DNA of 64,000 bases from Lithobates sylvaticus (lineage: Eukaryota; Chordata; Amphibia; Anura; Ranidae). The DNA lies in the NCBI GenBank assembly GCA_028564925.1, contig CM053029.1, forward strand, positions 292,290,832-292,354,831, in the 5' to 3' direction. The notes below the pieces were generated by a model. The model ran no database searches. It saw nothing but the letters and a program-made list of their open reading frames with translations, and was not told the DNA's origin. Shown in pieces: positions 11,458 to 25,295 of the stretch (within the stretch, counting starts at the first letter, position 1; each line of letters starts with the position of its first letter). The translations under genes and the position numbers were made by a program.

Positions 11458-12790
11458 TGATTGGTAATAAAAAAGCAGAAAGGGATCAGGATGGAACGAG
11501 CAACCTCCTCAATAGATACTGTACAGTGAGTAAGCATTATTACCCTAGCACAGGAAGTGTGTTACTAGCAGGATCACTGATGAAAATAAAAAAGCCCTGA
11601 AAAAAATAGAAACTAATGCAATACCCACATCTAAAGCTTAGTAAACTGCAATATATTATGCTTTTACTCTTTAGTTTAGATACACATTATGGTAAACCAA
11701 ATGATTTCTTTAACCTTAGCACAATCACTGACTTACTGGATGGCATTCATATCTCAATGATTTCATTTATTGACTGCAATTGCTCTTTAGGTTAAAAAAG
11801 ATGTTTTCTGACTGGTAACTCTGTATGCTAGTGATCATTAACAGGTAGTACGAAGCTGAACAAATGTCTGTCTGAACACCTGCACTTTCCATACGCTTTT
11901 ATTAAAAGCTTATCTAAGTGTACTGAAACAGGTTGAGAACCCCTGGTGTACTCTGCTCTCCCATCTGTGTGAGTCGGGAACCCAGCTGGAGTACAGTTAT
12001 CAGCACACATGCACACATAATAAGGAAAAAAATATAACATGATACAATCCACTAGATCATGGTTTTAATCTTTTTTTAAATTAGTAACTGACAGATGTAT
12101 CGAAGATAAGTTGTTAGATCCTACAAATACATGTTAGTCCATCAGCTTTATAATACTGCTTCAACATGAATTACACACAATATTCTTTTAAACGTTTGAC
12201 CGAATTGCGTAATTATGTATCAGCATAACTGATATATTATTTTTATTTACATATTTGTTCTGCTATTAGAAGGTTTCTAATACCCCACCTATAATTTGCT
12301 GGTTAAAAGAGCAGATGATGACTAATAATACTGCTAAATCCCAGCGTATCCTTATTAATCACATATAAGTGTATACAAAAATTTTATTTTAAACCCTTGA
12401 AATAAATGTGAGTATAAATATTAAGACTTCAAAAATAAAATAAAAAACACAGTCTGTGACTTACTAAATACTTAGTAAATCAAATCTGCAGTGGTTAGTC
12501 TATAAGTAAGCAGCAAATATTGTTGCACACAAAAAAAAACAAACTTTTTTTGGACAACAATAACCTGGAATATTCTAAATGGATCAAAGATTTTTGAATG
12601 CTTTGATCAAAACATTTGATTCTGGCAAAGCTGTGTTTAATTCAGGAAAAGCCACCATATCAAATGGAATGAAGTTGCTTGATCTCTGCGTTCGGAAGTG
12701 CATTGTGCTGTATTACATTTCTTTAATAAAATCAAAATGACTTTATCAGGGAATGGATCTATGTCTATAGAATGTAAAGGACCCAGGCAC
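11458..12790. other. Unique-looking AT-rich sequence downstream of SMIM32
   Basis: The sequence is not obviously repetitive and lies 0.9-2.2 kb beyond the SMIM32 stop codon in the direction of transcription. It could hold a long 3' UTR or noncoding flank. No other coding region is visible. Confidence 0.4.
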
Positions 12791-12792
12791 TA

Positions 12793-13220
12793 AAGCCCCA
12801 TACACACGGTCGGACTTTTTCATGGATTCTGTCCGATCGGACAATGTTGTTGAAAAATCAGACCGTGTGTATGCACCATCGGACAGTGTACGTCGGTTTG
12901 TCCGACGGACAAAGTCTTATCTCCTGCTGGAAAGATTTGCCGTCAACACGGTCCGATCACACCAAATCCGATCGTGTGTACGGTTGTCCGACCGGACAAA
13001 GTGCCACGCATGCTCAGATCACATTACAAGACCAAAGCTATTGGCTACTAGCCTCTACGTAGTCCCGTCGTAGGCAACAAACGTCACCACGTTCAGAATG
13101 ATCGGATTTTCCGACAACTTTGTCCGACCGTGTGTACGCAAAACCAACATCGGACAAAGTATGACGGACATGGTCCGACGGACCTGGTCCGTGGATTGTC
13201 CGACCGTGTGTATGGGGCTT
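12793..13220. mobile_element. 428-bp palindromic MITE, copy 1 of 3
   Basis: The inverted ends read AAGCCCCATACACACGGTCG on both strands. The interior has alternating inverted GTCCGA/TCGGAC motifs and a central segment with CTACGTAGTCCCGTCGTAGG. Sister copies lie at 24866-25293 and 60272-60698, in the opposite orientation. TA borders are clear only for the second copy. Confidence 0.85.
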
Positions 13221-13689
13221 AAGAGTTATCATTGTCCAGAGAAAAACACATAAAATATCAGTTACATTAAATATTCCTGTATATAGAAAAGACTAGATGT
13301 CAAACCCTCCTAAGCATTTAGTAGTCATTCCTAAAATGTCACTGCTGCCTCTTGTGACAGCAATCGGTGAATATTTCTGAATTTATGAATAATATAAATT
13401 GAGATAAATGCATGGACGTCAGAGTCACATTATACATAATATACAGAATATACGGTTATAAACCTTTCCTAAAAAAAAAAAAAAAATGTTCAATCCACAA
13501 CATCCCTTGACAGCTCAGTATCCCTTTTGGCACAAGTGAATAATTTTCTGATCATCACAATAAAATGACATTCAAATAGTGGTGATATATGAAACAAATC
13601 CTAGCTTGCCTTAATTCGTATAGATAGAAAAAAAAAAAAAAAAAAGTGAATTAAGAAATGCATCTCAGATGCTGCCTATTCTGGTCCCT
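13221..13689 (-). other. Probable 3' UTR of SMIM32
   Basis: This sequence follows the SMIM32 stop codon on the minus strand. It is AT-rich with A tracts at about 13471-13487 and 13628-13646. No AATAAA on the minus strand could be found here, so the true transcript end is not located. UTR status is inferred from position only. Confidence 0.4.
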
Positions 13690-15180
<1,491 letters not shown>

Positions 15181-15830
15181 GCTGGCGATTTTGTATGAGG
15201 ACGAGTCACCTGTGAACGATCGCTTATTCTTTGATCCATATATATATATATATGGCAGAGCCGTTTTCAAACATCAGCAACAGGTAACCTTCAACACGTG
15301 AGTATATATATATATACAGTACACTGATCCATATATATATATATATGGCAGAGCCGTTTTCAAACATCAGCAACAGGTAACCTTCAACACGTGAGTAATT
15401 GGGGTCTCGGCAATATTATAATATTCTGTATACAGTAATAATATAATACATTTATTATGGCAACCCAGGGCTACAGTACACTGGCGATTTTTTATGAGGA
15501 CGAGTCACCTGTGAACGATCGCTTATTCTTTGATCCATATGTACATGGCAGAGCCGTTTTCAAACATCAGCAACAGGTAACCTTCAACACGTGAGTAATA
15601 GGGGTCTCGGCAATATTATAATATTCTGTATACAGTAATAATATAATACATTTATTATGGCAACCCAGGGCTACAGTACACTGGCGATTTTGTATGAGGA
15701 CGAGTCACCTGTGAACGATCGCTTATTCTTTGATCCATATGTACATGGCAAAGCTGTTTTCCAATCCCACTAACAGGTAACCTTACATACCTGAGTAATT
15801 TGGGGTCTCAGCAATACTATGTTATACTAT
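15181..15830 (+). repeat. Tandem array of a 200-bp unit
   Basis: CTGGCG marks copies at 15182, 15481 and 15681; the last period is exactly 200 bp. The first copy contains an extra internal duplication (about 15231-15310 and 15326-15400) with expanded TA runs. Each unit has a short open stretch (TATGAGGACGAGTCACC onward) ending in CAACAGGTAACC, which mimics an exon and splice donor. Partial copies recur at 17187 and 21976. Confidence 0.85.
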
Positions 15831-16029
15831 ACTAGGAAAAACAGAACCTAACTAAGAGAACTAATTAGGATTTTCACTGTACCCCCATCCAATGTAGATA
15901 AAAATATCAAAATTTGTATTAGTATATATTTAATACATAATCATTTAAAATACCACATATACATCTTAACCTAATACAGATGTGTCCACTGCATGTTAAA
16001 AACATCAAAAAAGCATTACATTATGTCTT

Positions 16030-16510
16030 CCCCACATTTAAAGCAGATCTTCAGTCATTTTTCATCTTTCCATCTATTAAATCTTCTGCCCTTGTTGTTT
16101 TAACTTTGGATAGTAAATTTTTTTTCTGTTAGTATATACCTTATATAGCCAAATTCCTCTTTCTTATCTGGTCACTAGCCTAGGCTTATGACATTATGCA
16201 CAGCTCTCTCTCTCACTCTCCTGAGAGTTTGCCAGGAAGGGAGAGGGGGTAAGTCATAGGAGGGCCAATGAGAGCTGCAGAGCTGGAGGTGTGCCTCTGT
16301 GTGTCCTCCAGGAAGTGAACAGGCAGCAGCTTCAGCTGCCCACAGTTAAAATGGATGCAGCCAGACTTAGTGGAGGGAGATTTCTGAAGCATATTTGGCA
16401 AGTACAGAATCACAGTATATAAAAAATAATATGCAAAGCGGTTGGAGGGAAGCTTCAGAATTGCAAAGATTGTATTGTTACAAACTATATGAGCAGATTA
16501 CAGTTCCTAT
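16030..16510. repeat. Interspersed repeat A, first copy
   Basis: This segment is closely similar to 21515-21975, sharing ATCTTCTGCCCTTGTTG, GAGAGTTTGCCAGGAAGG and CAGCCAGACTTAGTGGAG. Its right end is TTAA-like. It contains no gene. The copy at 21.3 kb carries an extra insertion near its left end. Confidence 0.75.
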
Positions 16511-16523
16511 TTAATATGATAGA

Positions 16524-17186
16524 TGGGGTTTTGACTGCTTACAGTTTCTTTAACACCTTTCACAGGACAAAAGCTTGCTTCATCAGGAACAAAACAATGA
16601 ATACAGCTCTGAAATTGTAAAGAAATACATTAGAACGGCCAATTCAATAAAGTATTGTATAAAGGTCTATATTTCTTAACACGGAAATATTATTCCATAC
16701 CTGCAGAATTGTAGATGCTGACTGTTACTTATAAAAACCATAGAAGAAGGCAGCCTGCAATTGATGACATCATTGGGGAGAACAGATCCAAAAGCTTCAC
16801 TATATACAACAAGGCAAGGAAAGGTAGGGCCAGTTTTTCAGCGATCCAAATATAAGAACTGAACTGAAAAAGATTGCAATAATAATCTGTAGCATGTAGA
16901 GACACGTTTAACTGGGCTTAAAGATAGTCTCCTTTATGTAAACATACATATGGTAATATGTCTGCTTTCTTCTATGGTTTTTAAAAGTAACAGTCAGCAT
17001 CTGCAATAGGTATGGAATACTATTTCTGTATTCAGAAATATAGACCTTAATGCAATACTTTATTGAATTGGCTGTTCTGATGTATTCCTTTACATTTTCA
17101 GAGTTGTATTCATTGTTTTCTTCCTGATGAAGCAGGCTTTTGTCCTGTAAAACGTGTTAAGGATACTGTAAGCAGTCAAAACCCCA
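16524..17186. repeat. Foldback element, about 660 bp
   Basis: The arms begin GGGGTTTTGACTGCTTACAG on both strands and remain alignable for about 240 bp to a centre near 16860. Each arm contains CTGATGAAGCA followed by CTTTTGTCCTGT. The element sits between repeat A and a partial 200-bp unit, which are contiguous in the copy at 21.98 kb, so it is an insertion. Confidence 0.75.
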
Positions 17187-17286
17187 ATAGCCCATCTTTG
17201 ATACATATGTACATGGTAGAGTGGTTTTCAAACCCCATCAACAGGTACATTTACATACGTGAGTAATTGGGGTCTCAGCAATGCTG
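17187..17286 (+). repeat. Partial copy of the 200-bp unit
   Basis: CTTTGATACATATGTACATGG, split here as CTTTGATAC and ATATGTACATGG, followed by GGGGTCTCAGCAAT, matches the end of the 15.2-kb unit. The upstream part was lost or displaced by the foldback insertion. Confidence 0.7.
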
Positions 17287-20045
17287 GGTTTAGGAGAGCA
17301 TAATACACAGAGCGCTGGGTTCAACGGAGCGCAATAAACAGAGCGCTGGTTTTAGGAGCGCGTAATACACAGAGTGCTGGGTTCAGGAGAGCGCAATAAA
17401 CAGAGCGCTGGGTTCAGGAGAGCACAATACACACAGTGCTGGGTTTAGGAGAGCATAATACACAGAGCGCTGGGTTCAGGAGAGCGCAATAAACAGAGCG
17501 CTGGGTTCAGGAGAGCGTAATACACAGAGCGCTGGGTTCAGAAGAGCGCAATACACAGAGTGATGGGTTTAGGAGAGCGTAATACACAGAGTGCTGGGTT
17601 CAGGAGAGCATAATGCACAGAGCGCTGGGTTCAGGAGAGCGCAATACACAGAGCAATGGGTTCAGGAGAGCATAATACAAAGTGCTGGGTTTCAGGACAG
17701 TGCAATACACAGAGCACTGGGTTCAGGAGAGCGTGATACACAGAGCGCTGGGTTCAAAAGAGCGCAATAAACAGAGCGCTGGATTCAGGAGAGCGCAATA
17801 ACCAGAGCACTGGGTTTAGGAGAGCGTAATACACAGAACACTGGGTTCAGGAGACCATAATACACAGAGCGCTGGGTTCAGAAGAGCTCAATACACAGAG
17901 CGATGGGTTCAGGAGAGCACAATACACAGAGCGATGGGTTCAGGAGAGCGTAATACACAGATCGCTGGGTTCAGGAGAGCGCAATAAACAGAGCGCTGGG
18001 TTCAGGAGAGCGCAATACACAGATCGATGGGTTCAGGAGAGCGTAATACAGAGTGCTGGGTTTCAGGAGAGTGCAATACACAGAGCCCTTTACACAGAGC
18101 ACTGGGTTCAGGAGAGCATGATACACAGAGTGTTGGGTTCAGGAGAGCGCAATAAACAGATCGCTGGTTTCAGGAAACCGTAATACACAGATCACTGGTT
18201 TCAGGAGACTGTAATACATGGAGCACAGGGTTTAGGAGACCATAATACACAGAGCGCTGGGTTCAGGAGACCATAATACACAGAGCGCTGGGTTCAGGAG
18301 AGCTCAATACACAGAGCGATGGGTTCAGGAGAGCATAATACAGAGTGCTGGGTTCAGGAGGGTGCAATACACAGAGCACTATACACAGAGTGCTGGGTTC
18401 AGGAGAGCATGATACACAGAGCGTTGGGTTCAGGAGAGCGCAATAAACAGATCGCTGGGTTCAGGAAACCGTAATACACAGATCGCTGGTTTCAGGAGAC
18501 TGTAATACATAGAGCGCAGGGTTCAGGAGACCATAATACACAGAGCGCTGGGTTCAGGAGACCATAATACACAGAGCGCTGGGTTCAGGAGAGCTCAATA
18601 CACAGAGCGATTGGTTCAGGAGAGCATAATACAGAGTGCTGGGTTCAGGAGGGTGCAATACACGGAGCGCTATACACAGAGTGCTGGATTCAGGAGAGCG
18701 CAATAACCAGAGCACTGGGTTTAAAAGAGCGTAATACACAGAGCGCTGGATTCAGGAGAGCGTAATGCACAGAGCGCTGGGTTCAGGAGAGCGCAATACA
18801 CAGAGCAAAGGGTTCAGGAGAGCATAATACAAAGTGCTGGGTTTCAGGAGAGTGCAATACACAGAGCGCTGGGTTCAGGAGACCATAATACACAGAGCGC
18901 TGGGTTCAGCAGAGCGCAATAACCAGAGCATTGGGTTTAGGAGAGCGTAATACACAGAACACTGGGTTCAGGAGACCATAATACACAGATCGCTGGGTTC
19001 AGGAGAGCGCAATACAGAGTGATGGGTTCAGGAGAGTGTAATACAGAGTGCTGGGTTTTTAGGAGAGTGCAATACACAGAGCCCTATACACAGAGCACTG
19101 GGTTCAGGAGAGCATGATACACAGAGCGCTGGGTTCAGGAGAGCGCAATAAACAGATCGTTAGGTTCAGGAAACCGTAATACACAGATCACTGGTTTCAG
19201 GAGACTGTAATACACAGAGCGCAGGGTTCAGGAGACCATAATACACAGATCGCTGGGTTCAGGGTTCAGTAGTGCACTACAAACCACAAACTACAAACAA
19301 ATAATATATACAATAAATGGGCAATACCAGAATCACAAACGATTAGCCAAGCCAGGGTCATGCACAGGAGATCAGCAGATGAACAAGGGCAGGATGGGAG
19401 AGGGAACTAAGGATGGGAAAGGCAACAAAGGAGCAGGAACTCAGGAACACCGGATCAGGATGGGAAGGTTACAGGTCTCAGGTCACAGGTCACAGGTCTC
19501 AGGTCACAGGTCACAGGTCACAGGTTCTGGTCACATGGAAGAGAGATACCAAGGCAAGTGTGTGAGGGCTGGCCGGGTATTTATAATCTGCCAGTGATTG
19601 GCCTCATGTGACAGCTGAGCGCAGAAAGAGCTGTCTGCTCCACACTGCCAGGATCCATCCGCTGGTGGACGCCAGTACTGCGGCCCAAAGATGATATCCC
19701 AGCAGGGAAGGCCTCTCCTGACAGTTATAAACTGCCAGGAGACACCTGCTGGTGGACCACAGTACTGCACGCCAAATGATGGGTCTTACCAGCGGACGGA
19801 TCCATTCCTGACATTAAGAGAGCGTAATACACAGAGCACTGGGTTCAGGAGACCATAATGCACAGAGCGCTGGGTTCAGGAGAGCTCAATACACAGAGCG
19901 CTGGGTTCAGGAGACCATAATACACAGAGCGTTGGGTTCAGGAGAGTGTAATACACAGAGCACTGAGTTCAGCAGAGCGTAATGCAGAGCGCTGGATTCA
20001 GGACAGCAAAATAAACAGAGCACTGGGTTCAGGACAGCATTATAC
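17287..20045 (+). repeat. Satellite array, 31-bp unit
   Basis: The unit is GAGCGCTGGGTTCAGGAG followed by AGCGCAATACACA. Variants include CATAATACACA, GCGTAATACACA and a shorter CCCTATACACA form. The first block runs to about 19268 (some 60 copies), and after an LTR-like insertion the array resumes at about 19814-20045. Irregular higher-order blocks of about 270-300 bp recur, for example around 18100-18380 and 18380-18690. Confidence 0.9.
19271..19813 (-). mobile_element. LTR-like sequence inserted in the satellite (fossil)
   Basis: Read on the minus strand it begins TGTCAGGAATGGATCC. It interrupts the 31-bp satellite and is closely related to 63356-64000. TG/CA-type ends and a minus-strand AATAAA in the sister copy suggest a retroviral-type LTR; no coding part accompanies it here. 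It looks partial. A short CAGGTCACAGGT tandem lies at about 19470-19530. Confidence 0.5.
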
Positions 20046-21296
20046 ACAGTCTCATCAGTGCCCATCAATACAGCCTCATCAGTGCCCATCAATGCAGCCT
20101 CATCAATGCCCAGCCATCAATACAGCCGCATCAGTGCCCATCAGTACAGCCTCATCATTGCCCAGCCATCAGTGCCCATTAATGCAGCTTCAACAGAGCC
20201 CAGCCATCAGTGCCCATTAATGCAGCCTCATCAGTGCTTAGCCATCAATGCAGCCTCATCATTAGTGCCTGGCCCCATCCCTTACCTGGCTCAGGTGGCT
20301 GTGGCGTGCCCAGGTACCTGAAGAGGAGAGCCGCCGCAGCCGGTTTACACAGAGTGGCCCGTGGCGCGGCTGAGTGACACACAAGATCCCGCCTCCTGGA
20401 CCAGGTAGGCTCCTATGATGGATGGCTCAGCTGTTCCGGGAGGTGGGACATCATGTATCATTCGGCCCGCGTCGGGTAAGTGGAAGATGGAAATCCCTGG
20501 CCGCTCTGTAAAATGGCGGTGCTCGCGTTCCCCCCTTACTCCTGACACCACTGAGCAGCACGCTGTCATTTGTAGCACAGAAGCTGGCCCTGCTAGTGAT
20601 TAGGAACAGCAATCTCACTCCACTCCCCGTCAGTCCACTCCCCCCACAGTTAGAAAGAACCTCCCTAGGGAACTTTTAACCCTTTGATCACTCCTGGTGA
20701 TAACCCCTTCCCTGCCAGTGTCATTTATACAGTAATCAGTGCATTTTTATAGCTGTATAAATGTTGCTGGTCCCAAAAAAGTGTCAAAAGTGTCTGATCT
20801 CTCCGCCGTAATGTTGCAGGCCTGCTAAAAATTGCAGATCTCCACCATTACTAGTAAAAATAACAATAATAATAAAATGACATAAATCCATCCCCTATTT
20901 TGTAGATGCGATAACTTTTGTGCAAACCAATCAATATTCGCTAATTGGGATTATGGGATTTTACCAAAAATATGTAGAAGAATACATATTGGCTTAAACT
21001 GATGAAGAAATTAGTTTTTTTATTATTTATTTTCTGGGTTATTTATTATAGCAAAAAGTAAAGAATATTGTTTTTTTTTTCAAATTTGTCGGTATTTTTT
21101 TGTTTATAGCGCATAAAAAAAAAAAACGCAGAGGTGATCAAATACCACCAAAAGAGAGCTCTATTGGGGAAAAATCTATTTTATTTGGGGACAGTGTTGA
21201 CCGTGCAATTGCCAGTTAAAATGATGCAGTGCCGTATTGCAAAAAATGGCCTGGTCATTGAGAGGGAAAATCTTCCAGTCCTTAAGCGGTTAAAGC
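20046..21296 (+). mobile_element. Partial TTAA-type element, relative of 6628-7747
   Basis: It starts within a CATCAGTGCCCATCAATGCA array (to about 20262) and continues through a GC-rich middle to an end reading CTTAAGCGGTTAA at 21286-21297. GCAGAGGTGATCAAAT near 21127 matches the element at 7.7 kb. The left end is replaced by satellite. Confidence 0.65.
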
Positions 21297-21975
21297 AGAC
21301 CTTTCATTTTTCTACTCTCTGTCTATTAAATCGGTTGTATACTCCCGCGAGTGACGTCATCACGGCTCCGGACACTCGAGGCGCCTGGCTCAGGCTGCGG
21401 GAGCTTTGTTAAAGGTAAGTATTTCATAATGTACTAGTATGCGATGCATACTAGCTCATTATGCCATTGTCTTGCAGGTTGTTTTTTTTCAGCGGTTTAG
21501 TACCGCTTTAAATCTTCTGCCCTTGTTGTTTTAACTTTGGATAGTAAAACATTTTTTTTCTGTCACTAAATACCTTACACAGCCCCCTTCCTGTTTCTTG
21601 TCTGGTCACCATGGCTTATGACATCATGCTTATGAGATCGTGCACAGCTCTCTCTCTCAGTCTCGTGAGAGTTTGCCAGGAAGGGAGGGGGGATGAGTCA
21701 TAAGAGGGCCAATGAAAGCTGCAGCACTTCAGAGCTGGAGGTGTGCCTCTGTGTGTCTGTGTAAATCCAGGAAGTGAACAGGCAGCAGCATTAGCTGCCC
21801 ACAGTTAAAATGGCTGCAGCCAGACTTAGTGGAGGGAGATTTCTGCAGCATATTTGGCAACTACAGAATCACAGTTTATATAAAATAATATGCAAAGTGG
21901 CTGGAGAAAAGGTTCAGAATGGCAAAGATGTTTTTATTATAAATTATGTGAGCAGACTGCAGTTCCTTTTTAAGA
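21297..21975. repeat. Interspersed repeat A, second copy, with a MITE inserted
   Basis: It matches 16030-16510. Near its left end, about 21330-21510, an extra segment reads GGTTGTATACTCCCGCGAG to AGCGGTTTAGTACCGC and contains AAAGGTAAGTAT at 21411-21422. This insertion is absent from the first copy. Confidence 0.7.
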
Positions 21976-22125
21976 TCGAGTTACCTGTGAACGATCACTT
22001 ATTCTTTGATCCATAGTTATATGGCAAAGCTGTTTTCAAACCCCATTAACAGGTAACTTTACATATGTGAGTAATCGGGGTCTCAGCAATACTATAATAT
22101 ACCATATACAGTAATACCATAACAA

Positions 22126-23437
22126 CAGAGGCGGCTCTATAATTAGGCAAATTAGCCGGTCGCCTAAGGCCTCGCACTCACAGGGGCCTTACGGCTGCCT
22201 AATTTGCCTGTTGCAGTGTTTCTTAACTGTGGTTTCCCAGTTGTTCTGCTGCAAAGTCAGCAGGAGGTCCGCGGTGATCTACAGCCAGCTGACGGGAAGC
22301 AGCTGTAAAAAGTCCTCTCTCATGTCGCGCTGCTCTCCAGCGGCCCCTCCTCTCCTCTCGTCGTATGCTTGTGACATCACCTGGGATGGACGAGAGGAGA
22401 GGACGAGAGGAGAGGATGAGAGGAGAGGAGGGGAGGGTCTGCAAGGGAGCAGCGCACGCTACTCTGCATTTGAAGGAAACTGAAAGGAAAAAGTGTGCCC
22501 TGCTGTGCCCCGTACCCTGTGCCCTGCTGTGCCCTGTACCCTGTGCCCTGCTGTGCCCCGTACCCTGTGCCCTGATGTGTCTGTTCCCTGCTGTGCCCGT
22601 ACCCCCTGATGTGCCCCATACCCTGTGCCCTGTACCCTGATGTACCCCATACCCTGCTGTGCCCTGTACGCTGAAGTGCACTGTACCCTGTTGTATCATG
22701 CACCCTACTGTGCCCTATACACTGCTGTGCCCTGTATCATGTACCCTGATGTGCCCTGTACCCTGCTGTGCCATGTACTCTGCTGTATCATGCACCCTAC
22801 TATGCCCTGTACCCTGATTTGTCCTGTAACCTGCTGTACCGTGTACCTTGCTGTGCCCTGTTGTGCCCCATACCCTGCTGTACCATGTACCCTACTGTGC
22901 CCTGTACCCTGCTGTGCCCCTTGCCCTTCTATGTGCACTGTACCTTGCTGTGTTCTCTGCTGTTCCCTGTACCCTGCTGTGTGCCCTGTACCACACTGTG
23001 TGTCCTATACCCCGCTGTGTGCCCTGCTGTGTACCTCATTCCCTGCTGTGTGCCCCATGTTCTGCTGTGTGACCCATGATATACACAAAGTTCTGCTGTG
23101 TGCCCCATGATATGCCCAAGGTTCTGCTGTGTGCCTCATGATGTGCCCTGCTTATCTCAAGCTTAAGTTTCACATAAAATAGGTAAGTTCTAATATTTGT
23201 TTTTATTATTTAATGCTATTTCTTAAAATAATAGTTTTTATATCACAGCTCGCTGATCAAACCAAAGCTCCGTGAGCTGTAGATCTGAACCCTATGGGTT
23301 ACAGCACACCTAAATTGTTAGCCACACTCCTGCACCCCCAATGGTTGCCTTACCCATTATTTTTCACATTATGGGCCTGAGTGGGGCCTCATGTCTAAGT
23401 TTTGCCTAAGGCCTCACAAACCCTAGAGCCGCCTCTG
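22126..23437. mobile_element. Non-autonomous hAT-type element with a minisatellite core
   Basis: The 14-bp inverted ends CAGAGGCGGCTCTA are perfect. The flanking 8-mers CATAACAA (22118-22125) and CATCACAA (23438-23445) differ at one base, as expected of an ageing 8-bp target duplication. GCCTAAGGCCTC(G/A)CA subterminal strings are also inverted. No transposase is encoded. Confidence 0.85.
22490..23150 (+). repeat. Minisatellite of CCCTGCTGTG-type units
   Basis: Units of about 14-18 bp alternate GTGCCCTGTACCCTGCT with GATGTGCCCC and similar. Both strands give repetitive open frames that are artefacts. Confidence 0.85.
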
Positions 23438-23500
23438 CATCACAATAATTTACCATGGCATCCCAGGGCTAAACAACATTGGTGATATTAATCTCTCGTT

Positions 23501-24865
23501 ACTTACTAAGCAATATAATTACTTATTGGCAAATGCCTCATTAGTAGCACATTGATTTGTGTAGGCTGCAAATAAAATGACAGCCAGCAAATAATTTGGG
23601 AAACACTGGTAGAAGACCATGTATGGAGAGATTGAGACGACACAACACAGCTTTAGGGACAGAAAGGTTGCAATCAGTGGCAGACTAGGTGAGCAGGACA
23701 GAGCCACTGCTAAGAAGTTTTAGGCAGCCAATAAAATCAATAGCTAGACGCGACTGCAACTGGCGCGCACTGCTCATTTCAAACAAACGGAAGTGGAGGT
23801 GGAATGGAAAGGTTCAGGAGTTCAGCAAGGACTTTTCAAGTAAGCAGAAAAATACAGTAAGAAAAGATTTAATGAAAAATAAATCACAAGGCCATTAGGA
23901 GGCGGATGTGTAAGGATTATTATTTAAAAATAAAGAGTTTAGTGCCACTTTAAGCTAACAGTCTATAATTTACTTTTAAAGTATAATAGAAATATGTTTA
24001 CCATAATTAGGATAATTGATCAGTTAATAGAGCTTGACATGTCTTCTTATAACAAAATAAAAATCTGTATGATCTTACTTGTACTTGCCAAAGCATATCA
24101 CATAGATGGAAAGGGGCCTGAAACAACACATAGTAACTGTCACCATGATTTCTAATGGTTTCCCCACACTGCCTGCCCTTACAAACTGTATCCCAGTTCC
24201 TGAGTGTGCATAACAGAGTAAAAAAGGAGCCGAAGAATAAGAAGGTGGATGTAAACAGCTACGGACCTTTATGCACACTCTGAAGCTGAAAGATAATATA
24301 GAATATCAAGCAGTTGGTAGCGCAACTACTGTGGGAGGTCAGGTAAACTCCGACCCCCAAATCTTAAGATTTATAGGCAAGCTCACTGAAAGCCCAACTG
24401 CATGGAAATGAAAATAACACCCTTGTTTAGTCTGGGGGCAAAGGAGTCAACCAGTATTAAATCCAAAACCAAATTTGGAATATATTGCCACTTACCAATC
24501 ATTCGATGTGGTGGCTGCATTTCATTTTTTTTTGTTTTTTTTCCTCTATTATTAACTACTGAACTGGTCAGTAAAATACCTTCTGTATTAGTTTGCCTCC
24601 ACTCTGGATGAAGGAGCACAGAGGGGAGGGGTGTGTTAGATGAACTAGCAGATTTAGATACACTAACAAATTAAAGCCAAAATCCAGCTAATACTTTATA
24701 AGTTACAGCAACAGTTTTTTTTTTTTTTCATTTGGATTTTTGGTTTTACATAAATAAACAGAATCCGACGATTGTAAGTATCCCTGTCAGTGGTAAATGG
24801 TTTGTCTTAACACCCTAACTGCTACATCTGCAGGACAACTTGTTTTTGTTTTTTTAAACAGTCTA
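23501..24865. other. No gene recognised
   Basis: The sequence is mixed, AT-rich and probably of old repeat origin, with T tracts near 24520-24545 and 24715-24730. No convincing coding region or paired repeat ends were found. Confidence 0.4.
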
Positions 24866-25293
24866 AAGCCCCATACACACGCGCGGACAATCCGTGGACC
24901 AGGTCCGTCGGACCATGTCCGTCATACTTTGTCTGATGTTGGTTTTGCGTACACACGATCGGACAAAGTTGTCGGAAAATCCGATCATTCTGAACGTGGT
25001 GACGTTTGTTGCCTACGACGGGACTACGTAGAGGCTAGTAGCCAATAGCTTTGGTCTTGTAATGTGATCTGAGCATGCGTAGCACTTTGTCCGGTCGGAC
25101 AAGCGTACACACGCTCGGATTTGGTGTGATCGGACCGGGTTGACGGGAAATCTTTCCAGCAGGAGATAAGACTTTGTCCGACGGACAAACCGACAAACAC
25201 TGTCCGATGGTGCATACACACGGTCTGATTTTTCAACAACCTTGTCCGATCGGACCAAATTGATGAAAAAGTCCGACCGTGTGTATGGGGCTT
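24866..25293. mobile_element. 428-bp palindromic MITE, copy 2 of 3
   Basis: This is the same element as 12793-13220 in the opposite orientation. The AAGCCCCATACACACG ends are flanked by TA on both sides (24864-24865 and 25294-25295), suggesting a TA target duplication. Confidence 0.85.
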
Positions 25294-25295
25294 TA

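Larger units (their letters stand above)
21976..23500 (+). repeat. Copy of the 200-bp unit, split by a hAT element
   Basis: The left part (21976-22125, with TTACCTGTGAACGATCAC) and the right part (23446 on, CCATGGCATCCCAGGGCTA) belong to one unit of the 15.2-kb array. They are separated by the 1.3-kb element at 22126-23437. Confidence 0.75.

Noticed and set aside
15181-15775. Tandem exons of an unknown gene: open stretch TATGAGGACGAG...CAGCAACAG followed by GTAACC
   Set aside because: Later copies lose the frame, the unit recurs as fragments among other repeats, and no matching protein family is known to me. It is best read as a tandem repeat.
17287-20045. CRISPR-like array (31-bp repeat)
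   Set aside because: There are no unique spacers between units, the organism is a vertebrate, and the array is a plain satellite.
22211-23110. Cysteine/proline-rich frames up to 161 codons
   Set aside because: They lie within the minisatellite of the hAT element at 22126-23437.
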